The notes under the pieces: generated by a model | What the model saw: only the letters and a program-made list of their open reading frames with translations | The model's database searches: none | Told to the model about the DNA's origin: nothing | In this document: positions 16,536 through 24,342 of the stretch, in pieces | How the letters are laid out: every line of letters begins with the position of its first letter | Position numbering within the stretch: position 1 is the first letter of the stretch | Translations under genes and position numbers: made by a program | From: JAFMIT01 sp049421205 | GTDB taxonomy: Bacteria > Actinomycetota > Actinomycetes > S36-B12 > UBA5976 | Length of the DNA stretch: 64,000 nucleotides | Assembly (NCBI GenBank): GCA_049421205.1 | Contig: JBMSMQ010000001.1 | Location: forward strand, 76,925 to 140,924 | Direction of reading: 5' to 3'

Positions 16536-17852
16536 ATGACCTATAGCCCAATTTCAAACATTGATGAAGAAGTTACTCAACTCGTTTCGAATCTCATACA
16601 AATTGATTCCACCAATTTTGGTGATGACTCAGGACCAGGTGAGGCAGCAGTTGCTGAGTACGTGGAAGAACTTCTGAAGGAAGTTGGCTACCAACCAGAA
16701 AGATTCCAAACGTCCTCTTCAAAACGACAAGGTGTGTATTTGAGAATACCTGGAGAAGATCCATCTTTGCCAGCCTTGTTGGCTCATGGTCATCTTGACG
16801 TCGTGCCTGCGGTTGGGGATTGGACACGTGCTCCTTTTAGTGGCGAAATACACGACGGGATGGTTTGGGGTCGAGGCGCTGTCGATATGAAGGATGGAAA
16901 CGGCATACTGTTGAGTGTCGTGCGTGCTTGGAAAAAACATGGCATAAAACCTCGACGCGACCTTGTGATGCTGTTTTTGCCCGATGAAGAGGCAGGAGGG
17001 CGCCATGGTGCGCATTGGCTGGTCGACAATCGCCCTGAATTCTTTCAAGGAGTTTCTGAAGCTGTTGGAGAAGTTGGCGGTTTTTCTTTTCAGGTGAATC
17101 GGGACCTGAATCTTTACTTCATTCAGACTGCAGAAAAAGGCATTCGTTGGATGCAATTGATTGCAGAAGGCAAAGCAGGTCACGGCGCAATGCATAATGA
17201 CGTCAATGCTGTCACTGAGTTAGCTGAAACGGTAAGTCGAATCGGTAAGCATAGATTTGAGCGACGATTGACTAAAACGAATATTGCGTTAGTGAAAGCC
17301 ATTTCTGAAGCATTCAATCTAGATATTGATCCTGAAGATGTTGAAAGTCTCGTAAAAGTTCTTGGTCCCACCGCACGCACAATCGGAGCATCATTTTCGA
17401 ATACAGCAAAACCAACGATGTTGAATGCAGGTTACAAAGTAAACGTGGTTCCAGGTGATGCCAGCGCCATGATTGACGCTCGAGTACTTCCAGGTTTTGA
17501 AGCAGAGTTTGATAAAGAATTCAATCAGTTGCTTGGTGAAAACGTGAAGCGCAGAGATGTCATTTCTGATATTGCCCTTGAAACAGAATTTGAGGGTCCA
17601 ATTGTTGACCTAATGGCGGCTTCATTGACAGCGGAAGATAAAAATGCAAGAACAGTGCCATATCTTTTGAGTGGCGGAACCGATGCCAAAGCATTCGCAC
17701 GATTGGGTATTCGCTGTTACGGATTTATCCCGCTTCAACTCCCGCCTGATCTTGATTTCGCAGCGTTATTCCACGGCGTTGATGAACGTGTGCCGATATC
17801 ATCGTTGAAGTTTGGCACCAGAGTAATGGAGAGATTTTTGCGTCAGGCTTGA
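16536..17852 (+). CDS. M20 family metallopeptidase
   Basis: 438-residue M20 zinc peptidase or deacylase. Metal ligands are visible in Ala-His-Gly-His-Leu-Asp-Val, Val-Asp-Met-Lys-Asp-Gly, Asp-Glu-Glu-Ala-Gly-Gly and a late Phe-His-Gly-Val-Asp-Glu. The domain order (catalytic, dimerisation around residues 200-330, catalytic) is as in carboxypeptidase G2/dipeptidase-like actinobacterial proteins. No signal peptide, so cytoplasmic. The -10-like CAGACT six bases before ATG 16536 is one base off the leaderless pattern. Substrate unknown. The 3' end overlaps the convergent aldo/keto reductase-like gene by 10 bases. Confidence 0.88.
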   Translation: MTYSPISNIDEEVTQLVSNLIQIDSTNFGDDSGPGEAAVAEYVEELLKEVGYQPERFQTSSSKRQGVYLRIPGEDPSLPALLAHGHLDVVPAVGDWTRAPFSGEIHDGMVWGRGAVDMKDGNGILLSVVRAWKKHGIKPRRDLVMLFLPDEEAGGRHGAHWLVDNRPEFFQGVSEAVGEVGGFSFQVNRDLNLYFIQTAEKGIRWMQLIAEGKAGHGAMHNDVNAVTELAETVSRIGKHRFERRLTKTNIALVKAISEAFNLDIDPEDVESLVKVLGPTARTIGASFSNTAKPTMLNAGYKVNVVPGDASAMIDARVLPGFEAEFDKEFNQLLGENVKRRDVISDIALETEFEGPIVDLMAASLTAEDKNARTVPYLLSGGTDAKAFARLGIRCYGFIPLQLPPDLDFAALFHGVDERVPISSLKFGTRVMERFLRQA

Positions 17853-18745
17853 CGTTGAATGTGCAAATCATTGAGTGCTTCAGTAATCGCAGAAGGTAAC
17901 TCGAAGTTAGACTCACTTAAAAGTGTACGTAATTGGGCAACAGTTCGAGGGCCAATGATTGCAGAACCTATCGATTCCTGTTGTCGTAACCAAGAAAGTG
18001 CAATCGTTGCAGTTGATACCCCTAGAGCTAATGCTGCTTTTTCAACGGCTTCTACAATAACCAGATTTTGAGAGGTTAAGTAACGCTCGGTTCGTTCCTT
18101 CAAGTGAGGGGATGCAGCCCTTGAATCCGCAGGAATTGTGGCGCGATATTTCCCCGTCAACACTCCGCTTGCCAAACTTGTGGAGGCGAGAATTTTTTTA
18201 TCAACACTCTTCACCTGATCGAGTCGGTCTACTTTTTGTGATTCAAGTATCGAATAATCGAAGTGCTCACCTATGTATAAGTGAGCAGGTAGTTGTGATT
18301 GCAATCGTACAGACTGCCAGGCGGCAACATTTCTAAAAAGTATGCCATCAATTTCACTACTGTCATACAATCGGATTAATTCTTCGGCGATTTTCGACCA
18401 ATGTTGGAATTCCATACGCGGCTCAACAACCAGATAGTCAATTCGTTCTAAATCCAAAACAGTTGTTACTTGACGAAAATTATCAATGAAATGTCGTCGA
18501 TTTTCATAGGCATTGATGTGCAATGAGATTTGAAATGAGTGACGAGGTCTTGATTTCAGTGCCGAATTCAGAATGGAGAGGCTAGCGGGATGAAATGTTT
18601 CTGACGTGTCAAAGAGCGTTCCACCTGACTCAATAAACAGTTCAATTTGTTCACGTGCTTCGAAATCATCAGTGTCTTGCCCCCACGTTAATGTTCCAAG
18701 CCCTAGAGAGCTGATTGCTAAACCGTGAAACTTTTTATACAGCAC
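17843..18745 (-). CDS. Aldo/keto reductase-fold protein lacking catalytic residues
   Basis: 300-residue protein that follows the aldo/keto reductase family from end to end. Well-kept stretches include Leu-Gly-Leu-Gly-Thr-Leu-Thr-Trp-Gly, Gly-Val-Leu-Thr-Gly-Lys-Tyr and Asp-Ser-Arg-Ala-Ala-Ser-Pro. Of the family's Asp-Tyr-Lys-His tetrad only Asp46 remains. The Tyr position reads Phe51, the Lys position (after Gln-Ile-Ser) reads Leu75, and the His position reads Glu108, as judged by aligning to the family pattern from memory. The gene is intact, so it is probably a pseudoenzyme rather than a pseudogene. It is divergent from uppP, a spot where related actinobacteria carry an apparently active enzyme. 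Confidence 0.82.
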   Translation of the reverse strand: MLYKKFHGLAISSLGLGTLTWGQDTDDFEAREQIELFIESGGTLFDTSETFHPASLSILNSALKSRPRHSFQISLHINAYENRRHFIDNFRQVTTVLDLERIDYLVVEPRMEFQHWSKIAEELIRLYDSSEIDGILFRNVAAWQSVRLQSQLPAHLYIGEHFDYSILESQKVDRLDQVKSVDKKILASTSLASGVLTGKYRATIPADSRAASPHLKERTERYLTSQNLVIVEAVEKAALALGVSTATIALSWLRQQESIGSAIIGPRTVAQLRTLLSESNFELPSAITEALNDLHIQRQA

Positions 18746-18757
18746 CGTCTAAGGGTA
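18746..18757 (-). promoter_or_regulatory. Leaderless -10 box for the AKR-like gene
   Basis: Minus-strand TACCCT (18757-18752), six bases, GTG 18745. The uppP box opens only 21 bases away on the other strand. Confidence 0.5.
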
Positions 18758-18777
18758 ATCGCAGAATGCTTTTAGGA

Positions 18778-18789
18778 TAGATTTCGCAC
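18778..18789 (+). promoter_or_regulatory. Leaderless -10 box for uppP
   Basis: TAGATT (18778-18783), six bases, GTG 18790. Supports GTG rather than the TTG one codon later as the start. Confidence 0.55.
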
Positions 18790-19602
18790 GTGTTGGATTG
18801 GTTTCAGGCTCTAGTGCTCGGAATAGTACAAGGCTTAACGGAATTCCTTCCCATATCTTCAACAGCGCACGTATTTCTCGTATCAACAATGTTCGGCTGG
18901 GGAGACCCAGGTGCCGCGTTTTCGGCAATTATCCAGATTGGTACTGAGTTAGCGGTTGTCATATATTTTAGAAAAGATCTAGCGCACATCTTTAGAAATC
19001 TGAAGAAGTCTTGCCAAGATGCAGGTTTTCGAAGAACATCTGAGGCGAAAACCTCAATCTCACTGGTAGTGGGTAGTTTGCCGATTCTGTTTATCGGGTT
19101 CCTCTTTCGCGATGTCATTGAAACAGATGTGAGAAATCTCTACCTCGTGGCATCGATGCTGATACTTTTTGGAGTGGTGCTGCTTATAGTTGATAGATTT
19201 CCTCTTCGCCGGGACAATGATTCGCTAACAATTAAGTTTGGAATAATCATCGGACTATCTCAAGCACTTGCTCTCATTCCAGGTGTTTCACGTTCAGGAG
19301 CCACTATTAGTGCTGGACTTGCACTCGGTTACAGCCGAGCGCAAAGTGCACGCTTCGCGTTTTTATTGGCTATTCCCGCAGTGTTTGCATCTGGCTTATT
19401 TGAACTGCGCTATGGACTTTCTGGTGATATCCAATGGGGAAGCACTGTATTTGCAACTCTGATTTCATTTATTATCGGTATTATTGTCATTCATTGGTTC
19501 TTGAAGTTCATTTCTCGCTACAGTTTTAAGTTGTTTGGCTGGTACAGAATACTTGTGGGCACTGCAATCTTAATGGCACTCTTTTCTGGGTTAGTTGCGT
19601 AA
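18790..19602 (+). CDS. uppP: Undecaprenyl-diphosphatase UppP (BacA)
   Basis: 270-residue polytopic membrane enzyme that recycles undecaprenyl diphosphate to the monophosphate carrier for cell-wall synthesis. Family signatures are visible: Gln-Gly-Leu-Thr-Glu-Phe-Leu-Pro-Ile-Ser-Ser-Thr-Ala-His at residues 14-27 and Pro-Gly-Val-Ser-Arg-Ser-Gly-Ala-Thr in the second half, which carry the catalytic Glu, His and Arg. About seven or eight hydrophobic segments. It begins a conserved actinobacterial run (uppP, histidine phosphatase, DUF3090, SCO1664-type protein, mshC). Confidence 0.95.
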   Translation: MLDWFQALVLGIVQGLTEFLPISSTAHVFLVSTMFGWGDPGAAFSAIIQIGTELAVVIYFRKDLAHIFRNLKKSCQDAGFRRTSEAKTSISLVVGSLPILFIGFLFRDVIETDVRNLYLVASMLILFGVVLLIVDRFPLRRDNDSLTIKFGIIIGLSQALALIPGVSRSGATISAGLALGYSRAQSARFAFLLAIPAVFASGLFELRYGLSGDIQWGSTVFATLISFIIGIIVIHWFLKFISRYSFKLFGWYRILVGTAILMALFSGLVA

Positions 19603-19616
19603 CTTTTCAATTCAAT

Positions 19617-19628
19617 TACGCTCTGCTC
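19617..19628 (+). promoter_or_regulatory. Leaderless -10 box for the histidine phosphatase
   Basis: TACGCT (19617-19622), six bases, GTG 19629. It sits in the short gap after uppP, so the phosphatase gene and followers can be expressed apart from uppP. Confidence 0.55.
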
Positions 19629-20258
19629 GTGCCCTTTCTTTACCTCGTTCGTCATGCTCAAAGCACTGCAAATTCAGATGGTGTTCTGGCGGGAAGGATG
19701 CCTGGAATTTCACTTGACAAAAGAGGAAAGAAACAGGCGGAAAAGCTCAGCAAATTCTTGGCTACTGTTGAATTTGAAAAAATTATTGCAAGTCCGCTTG
19801 AACGCACACAAGAAACTGCAGCAATCCTAAGAGCGGATGCCGAAATAAAACTGGATTACCGCATTTCAGAGTGTGATTATGGTCAATGGAGTGGGCAAAA
19901 GATTGAAGATTTGCAAAAACTAGAATTGTGGAGAGAGATTCAAAAGAAACCTTCTTCAGTGACCTTTCCCGAAGGTGAATCAATGCAAGAGATGTTCGAA
20001 CGCGCTTGGAGTTCTGTTGAATTTTGGAACCAGGAAGTTACAGGAAACTATTTGATGGTCAGTCACGCTGATGTGATTAAGGCGATTGTCGCTCGTGCGC
20101 TTGGAATGCATTTAGATAATTTTCAACGTATTGCAATTAGACCTGCAAGTTTGACGGTTATCTCGTTTAATCCAGAACCGATGGTAATGCTGATGAATTT
20201 CAGTCTTGACAATGTGAGGAAATCCTCATCCAAGCCAACTATTGGAGGAGGTAAGTAG
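19629..20258 (+). CDS. Histidine phosphatase (MSMEG_4193-like)
   Basis: 209-residue histidine phosphatase. The nucleophile His is in Leu-Val-Arg-His-Ala-Gln-Ser (residues 6-12), there is a second Arg in Ser-Pro-Leu-Glu-Arg-Thr, a Glu in Ser-Glu-Cys-Asp-Tyr-Gly, and the second His in Val-Ser-His-Ala-Asp. It belongs by context and sequence to the actinobacterial group typified by MSMEG_4193, whose substrate is not known. The gene abuts DUF3090 directly (its TAG is followed at once by the TTG start). Constant company with DUF3090, the SCO1664-type kinase-like protein and mshC suggests a shared pathway. Confidence 0.85.
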   Translation: MPFLYLVRHAQSTANSDGVLAGRMPGISLDKRGKKQAEKLSKFLATVEFEKIIASPLERTQETAAILRADAEIKLDYRISECDYGQWSGQKIEDLQKLELWREIQKKPSSVTFPEGESMQEMFERAWSSVEFWNQEVTGNYLMVSHADVIKAIVARALGMHLDNFQRIAIRPASLTVISFNPEPMVMLMNFSLDNVRKSSSKPTIGGGK

Positions 20259-20801
20259 TTGAGAATTTTGTATGAGTTTACTCAGCCAGAGCGCTTTATT
20301 GTCGGAACGGTAGGGATGCCAGGGGAACGCTCCTTTTATTTGCAAGTTACGAATAACAAATCTGTTGTGAGCGTCGCAATTGAAAAAGGACAGGCGAGTG
20401 TGCTGGCCAACGGTCTTGAGAAATTACTCGACGATCTCTACAAGATGGGTCATCAAGTGCCTATGGCGGAACCGGGTGATCTAGATTTGGAGCCACTTTC
20501 TTTACCAATTGACATTGAATTTGTTGCGTATTCAATGGGTTTAGCTTGGAATGCAGAAACGGAACTCTTAACGCTTGAAATTCATGCTGAGTCCGAGGAT
20601 ATTCCTGATGTTGAAGAAAACCCCGAAAATGGTCCTGATTGTTTACGGGTCCGAATCAACCTTCAGCAAGCACGAGGTTTCATTGCCCGTACTCAAAAAG
20701 TAGTTGCAGCTGGTAGACCCATCTGCACATTTTGCCAATACCCGATCGATCCTCAAGGTCATATCTGTCCTAGGTCCAATGGTTTCCGACGAGGAGTTTG
20801 A
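20259..20801 (+). CDS. DUF3090 protein with C-terminal zinc knuckle
   Basis: 180-residue member of DUF3090, a family confined to actinobacteria and of unknown function. The N-terminus reads Tyr-Glu-Phe-Thr-Gln-Pro-Glu-Arg-Phe, typical of the family. The C-terminus has Cys-Thr-Phe-Cys and a later His-Ile-Cys-Pro, likely metal ligands. The middle (about residues 110-130) is acidic. The start is TTG 20259, immediately after the phosphatase stop. It overlaps the kinase-like gene by 23 bases, so translation is coupled. Confidence 0.85.
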   Translation: MRILYEFTQPERFIVGTVGMPGERSFYLQVTNNKSVVSVAIEKGQASVLANGLEKLLDDLYKMGHQVPMAEPGDLDLEPLSLPIDIEFVAYSMGLAWNAETELLTLEIHAESEDIPDVEENPENGPDCLRVRINLQQARGFIARTQKVVAAGRPICTFCQYPIDPQGHICPRSNGFRRGV

Positions 20802-21537
20802 ACAGCTTCCACCAGAAAGTTGGCGGATTATTGGGAGAATAGTTCAATCGAGCAACAGTGCACTATTAGTTGAGAGTCACTCCATTCGTGGCGTCTACAA
20901 ATCAGTTAATCGAGAACGTCCTCTTTGGGATTTTCCTTTAGAGACACTATGTCTGCGTGAATTACAGGCTTACAAAATAGATCGACTTTTAGGATTTAAT
21001 CTAATTCCGTCAACAGTGTGGATTGAAAGTGATGAAATGGCACCTGGAATTGTTCAACAGTATGTTGAAGATGCAGACACGAAAGATGTTCGGCTCATCA
21101 ATTCCAATGTTGATTCGGGCGAGTGGGTGACAATCCTTAAAGGCAATGTAGATGACGAAGACATATATCTTCAGCACGCCTTGGGCGACGACGTTTTACG
21201 AGCAGCGGTACTAGACGTTCTTATCAATAATTCAGATAGGAAAGCTGGTCATATGCTCAGAGACCCACAGCAAAAACTATGGCTTATTGATCACGGGGTC
21301 TGTTTTCACGTTGAGGACAAATTAAGAACAGTTTTATGGGGCTGGATTGGGCAAACGATACCGACAGACCTACGCGGCATACTTGAACGTATGCAAAGTA
21401 ACCAGGAGTGGAGAAAAGTCTGGATATTGAGCGAAGAGGAGCGTATTGCCTTTGAAAATAGATTAGAGATCTTATTGACCGATGGTATGCCTGAGCCAAA
21501 TGAATCATGGCCCTCGCTTCCAAGCCCTCTTTTTTGA
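20779..21537 (+). CDS. SCO1664-family protein, PI3/PI4-kinase-like fold
   Basis: 252-residue protein of the actinobacterial SCO1664 family. It looks like a minimal lipid-kinase-fold phosphotransferase. Gly38-Val-Tyr-Lys41 could be the ATP-binding lysine, Asn151-Ser-Asp153-Arg-Lys-Ala-Gly-His158 resembles the catalytic loop, and Leu169-Ile-Asp171-His-Gly resembles the metal-binding DFG-type motif. If the assignment is right all catalytic positions are kept. The start ATG 20779 overlaps DUF3090 by 23 bases; sequence further upstream in this frame is DUF3090 coding. No substrate has been established to my knowledge. Confidence 0.8.
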   Translation: MVSDEEFEQLPPESWRIIGRIVQSSNSALLVESHSIRGVYKSVNRERPLWDFPLETLCLRELQAYKIDRLLGFNLIPSTVWIESDEMAPGIVQQYVEDADTKDVRLINSNVDSGEWVTILKGNVDDEDIYLQHALGDDVLRAAVLDVLINNSDRKAGHMLRDPQQKLWLIDHGVCFHVEDKLRTVLWGWIGQTIPTDLRGILERMQSNQEWRKVWILSEEERIAFENRLEILLTDGMPEPNESWPSLPSPLF

Positions 21538-21544
21538 CCTTCGG

Positions 21545-21556
21545 TAGGCTAACGAC
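21545..21556 (+). promoter_or_regulatory. Leaderless -10 box for mshC
   Basis: TAGGCT (21545-21550), six bases, GTG 21557, located eight bases past the preceding stop codon. Confidence 0.6.
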
Positions 21557-22756
21557 GTGAAGTCGTGGCCAGAAGTTTCAAGACCTTCAATTCCTATATC
21601 AATTGACGCTGTTACCTTAGAAGATGCAATGTCTGGTACGCAAAAGGTGCTTCGTTTACCTGATACAACGAGCTACATATACGTATGCGGAATAACACCA
21701 TACGATTCAACGCATATTGGTCATGCGGCTACGTATGTATTTTTCGATGTATTACATCGAGTTTTACTTGCCACAAATAAACCTGTGAGAATGATTGAAA
21801 ATGTCACAGATATTGACGAGCCACTCTTCAAGAAAGCCGATGAGATAAAAGAAGCCTGGAACGTTCTTGCGGAGAAACAAGTGACGAAGTTCGCGCAAGA
21901 TATGACAGTACTTCGCGTCATACCTCCTTTCGAATTTGTTTCGGTCTCTGAAAACCTTACAAGTCTAATATCACATATTGGGAAGCTCATTGAAAATGGC
22001 ACTGCTTATTTCATCGACGGTGATGTGTATTTTGCCTATCAAGGTGGCGAGGCAACTGAATTAGATTTACAAATCTTTAAAGAACGAGGAGGGGATCCTG
22101 ACCGAGCGGGAAAGAAACACCCGCTCGACGCAGTTCTCTGGCGTTTAACAGCAGATCAACCCAATTTCGATTCACCTTGGGGACTCGGTCGTCCTGGATG
22201 GCACATTGAGTGTGTAAGTATTATCGAAGACTGTGTATCTCAACCTCTCCTCATTCAAGGGGGTGGGAGTGACCTACGTTTCCCTCATCATGTGATGAGT
22301 GACCAGCAATATCGAGCACTAACCGGCCAATTGCATCTTGCCGAAGTTTTCTTTCACATCGGAATGGTGAAATACCAAGGCGAGAAAATGAGCAAATCTC
22401 TTGGTAACCTTGTTTTTGTCAGTGACTTGATTGAAAGTGGTGTTTCATCCATGGTCATTCGATATGCCATTTTGATGCAAAACTTCGCAAAAGAATGGGA
22501 ATGGAGCGACGAAGTTCTACGTGAAGCCGAAAAGCGTTATCATCGAGTGGTTGATGCTCTATCGTGTGAATCAACAGCAGATGCAAATCACCTGATTGAA
22601 ACAATCAAAGGTAGTCTGAGTAATAACCTTAATACACGAATGGCACTTGATGCACTCGATGACTGGGCTACTGAAACCCTTCAGGTACAGGGGAATCGCT
22701 CTCATGCAGGTGTGGTCTCTCGAACTATTGATGCACTATTAGGCATAGGTGTTTGA
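21557..22756 (+). CDS. mshC: Mycothiol ligase MshC
   Basis: 399-residue cysteine:1D-myo-inositol 2-amino-2-deoxy-alpha-D-glucopyranoside ligase, the ATP-dependent step of mycothiol synthesis. It derives from cysteinyl-tRNA synthetase. The zinc and signature region reads Cys-Gly-Ile-Thr-Pro-Tyr-Asp-Ser-Thr-His-Ile-Gly-His, the second zinc region Gly-Trp-His-Ile-Glu-Cys, and the KMSKS loop Glu-Lys-Met-Ser-Lys-Ser. The Thr-Pro-Tyr-Asp wording and the short C-terminus mark MshC rather than CysS. Mycothiol is restricted to actinobacteria, so this gene places the genome. The stop overlaps pgi (TGATG). Confidence 0.94.
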   Translation: MKSWPEVSRPSIPISIDAVTLEDAMSGTQKVLRLPDTTSYIYVCGITPYDSTHIGHAATYVFFDVLHRVLLATNKPVRMIENVTDIDEPLFKKADEIKEAWNVLAEKQVTKFAQDMTVLRVIPPFEFVSVSENLTSLISHIGKLIENGTAYFIDGDVYFAYQGGEATELDLQIFKERGGDPDRAGKKHPLDAVLWRLTADQPNFDSPWGLGRPGWHIECVSIIEDCVSQPLLIQGGGSDLRFPHHVMSDQQYRALTGQLHLAEVFFHIGMVKYQGEKMSKSLGNLVFVSDLIESGVSSMVIRYAILMQNFAKEWEWSDEVLREAEKRYHRVVDALSCESTADANHLIETIKGSLSNNLNTRMALDALDDWATETLQVQGNRSHAGVVSRTIDALLGIGV

Positions 22757-24342
22757 TGTTTATCTCTGAAAATCTTCACAACAAGTTATTACAACATACT
22801 CACGATATCAAAGGTACGCATTTGAAAGCACTTTTTGATAATGATGAAAATAGATCAAAACGCTACTTGCGAGCAGCCGGAAAGCTTCACATTGACTTTT
22901 CGAAAAGTCTCGTAACTGATGAAATTATTTCTACTTTGCTTGAGATGACAACAGAGTGTGGTTTACATCTGCAGATTGAACGAATGTTTCAGGGTGATCA
23001 AATCAACCTAACTGAGAATCGTTCTGTACTTCATACTGCACTTAGAGCCGAGGCCAGTAATGAGATTTACGTTGAAGGCAGAAATGTAGTTGAGGATATT
23101 CACTCAATATTGACTACTATGGGTGGAATCTCAGACTCTGTTAGCTCTGGGATGTGGAAGGGTTCAACTGGTAAATCTATTGAAACTGTTGTCAATATTG
23201 GAATTGGAGGTTCTGATTTAGGGCCCGCAATGTCAGTTTTGGCTCTATCTCACCACAAAGTCTCTCAAATCAATCAGTATTTTGTTTCTAACGTTGACCC
23301 GAGTGAAATTTCTGATGTTTTAGAAAAGTGCAATCCTGAAACAACTTTGTTTATCATCGCGAGCAAAACTTTCACGACCACTGAGACCATTCTGAATGCG
23401 GAGATTGCTAAGAAATGGCTAGAGAGTAATCTTGGAAACCAAGCAAAAATTTCAAATCACTTCATCGCCTTAAGCACTAACATTCAAGCCGCTGAAGATT
23501 TTGGTGTCAATACAGAGAACGTTCTTGGTTTTTGGGATTGGGTTGGAGGACGGTTTTCTCTCCCAAGCGCCATTGGATTGTCACTCATGATCCGAATTGG
23601 TAAAGATCAATTTACCGAATTTCTGCAAGGGATGAGTGACATTGATGAATATTTTCGCCGAACATCATTCAAGGAAAATGCTATTGTTCTTTATGCGCTA
23701 ATCGGAATCTGGTATCGAAACTACCTGAACTTTACTTCATATGCAGTTCTTCCATACGATTCACATCTTTCACGTTTGCCCGCGTACCTGCAACAACTTA
23801 TTATGGAAAGTAACGGGAAAAGCGTTAATCTTGAAGGTGAAGTTTTGGACTACGACACAAGCTTCGTAATCTGGGGTGAACCTGGAACGAATGGGCAACA
23901 CTCTTTTCATCAATTACTTCACCAAGGAACAGATATTGTTCCCACCGATTTTCTATTTGCCGCATCAGGTTTAACCAAGTTTTCCGATTCCCACGATGTG
24001 TTGATTTCAAATGCTATAGCTCAAGCCGAAGTACTAGCTTTCGGGTCTCAAGAGAATTTGCCTCGATATAAGGAGATGGGAGGCAATCGACCTTCTATTA
24101 CTTTTGTGTATCCAGAACTCAACCCATACATTTTGGGACAAATTATTGCTTTCTACGAACATGTAGTTTTCACTCAGGGTGTGATCTGGAAGATAAATTC
24201 ATTTGATCAATGGGGAGTTGAACTGGGCAAGAAGGTAGCCAAGTCACTACTTCCACTTTTACAAGGAGATAATGCAGAGGTACCAAAGCGTTATGAGACG
24301 ATAATTGCACTTATTCGTAAAATGCGGGGAGAAAATAAGTGA
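22756..24342 (+). CDS. pgi: Glucose-6-phosphate isomerase
   Basis: 528-residue phosphoglucose isomerase interconverting glucose-6-phosphate and fructose-6-phosphate in the cytoplasm. Phosphate-binding and family motifs are clear: Gly-Ile-Gly-Gly-Ser-Asp-Leu-Gly-Pro, Gly-Gly-Arg-Phe-Ser-Leu-Pro-Ser-Ala-Ile-Gly-Leu, and Gly-x-x-Gly-Gln-His-Ser near residue 380. The start ATG 22756 overlaps the mshC stop; an adjoining TTG at 22753 is less likely. It ends in a four-base GTGA overlap with the protease gene. Its presence in a mycothiol/envelope run may reflect supply of hexose phosphates, but this is only context. Confidence 0.95.
   Translation: MFISENLHNKLLQHTHDIKGTHLKALFDNDENRSKRYLRAAGKLHIDFSKSLVTDEIISTLLEMTTECGLHLQIERMFQGDQINLTENRSVLHTALRAEASNEIYVEGRNVVEDIHSILTTMGGISDSVSSGMWKGSTGKSIETVVNIGIGGSDLGPAMSVLALSHHKVSQINQYFVSNVDPSEISDVLEKCNPETTLFIIASKTFTTTETILNAEIAKKWLESNLGNQAKISNHFIALSTNIQAAEDFGVNTENVLGFWDWVGGRFSLPSAIGLSLMIRIGKDQFTEFLQGMSDIDEYFRRTSFKENAIVLYALIGIWYRNYLNFTSYAVLPYDSHLSRLPAYLQQLIMESNGKSVNLEGEVLDYDTSFVIWGEPGTNGQHSFHQLLHQGTDIVPTDFLFAASGLTKFSDSHDVLISNAIAQAEVLAFGSQENLPRYKEMGGNRPSITFVYPELNPYILGQIIAFYEHVVFTQGVIWKINSFDQWGVELGKKVAKSLLPLLQGDNAEVPKRYETIIALIRKMRGENK

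Noticed and set aside
16719..17195. Minus-strand open frame of 158 codons
   Set aside because: Antisense inside the M20 peptidase, which has intact metal ligands.
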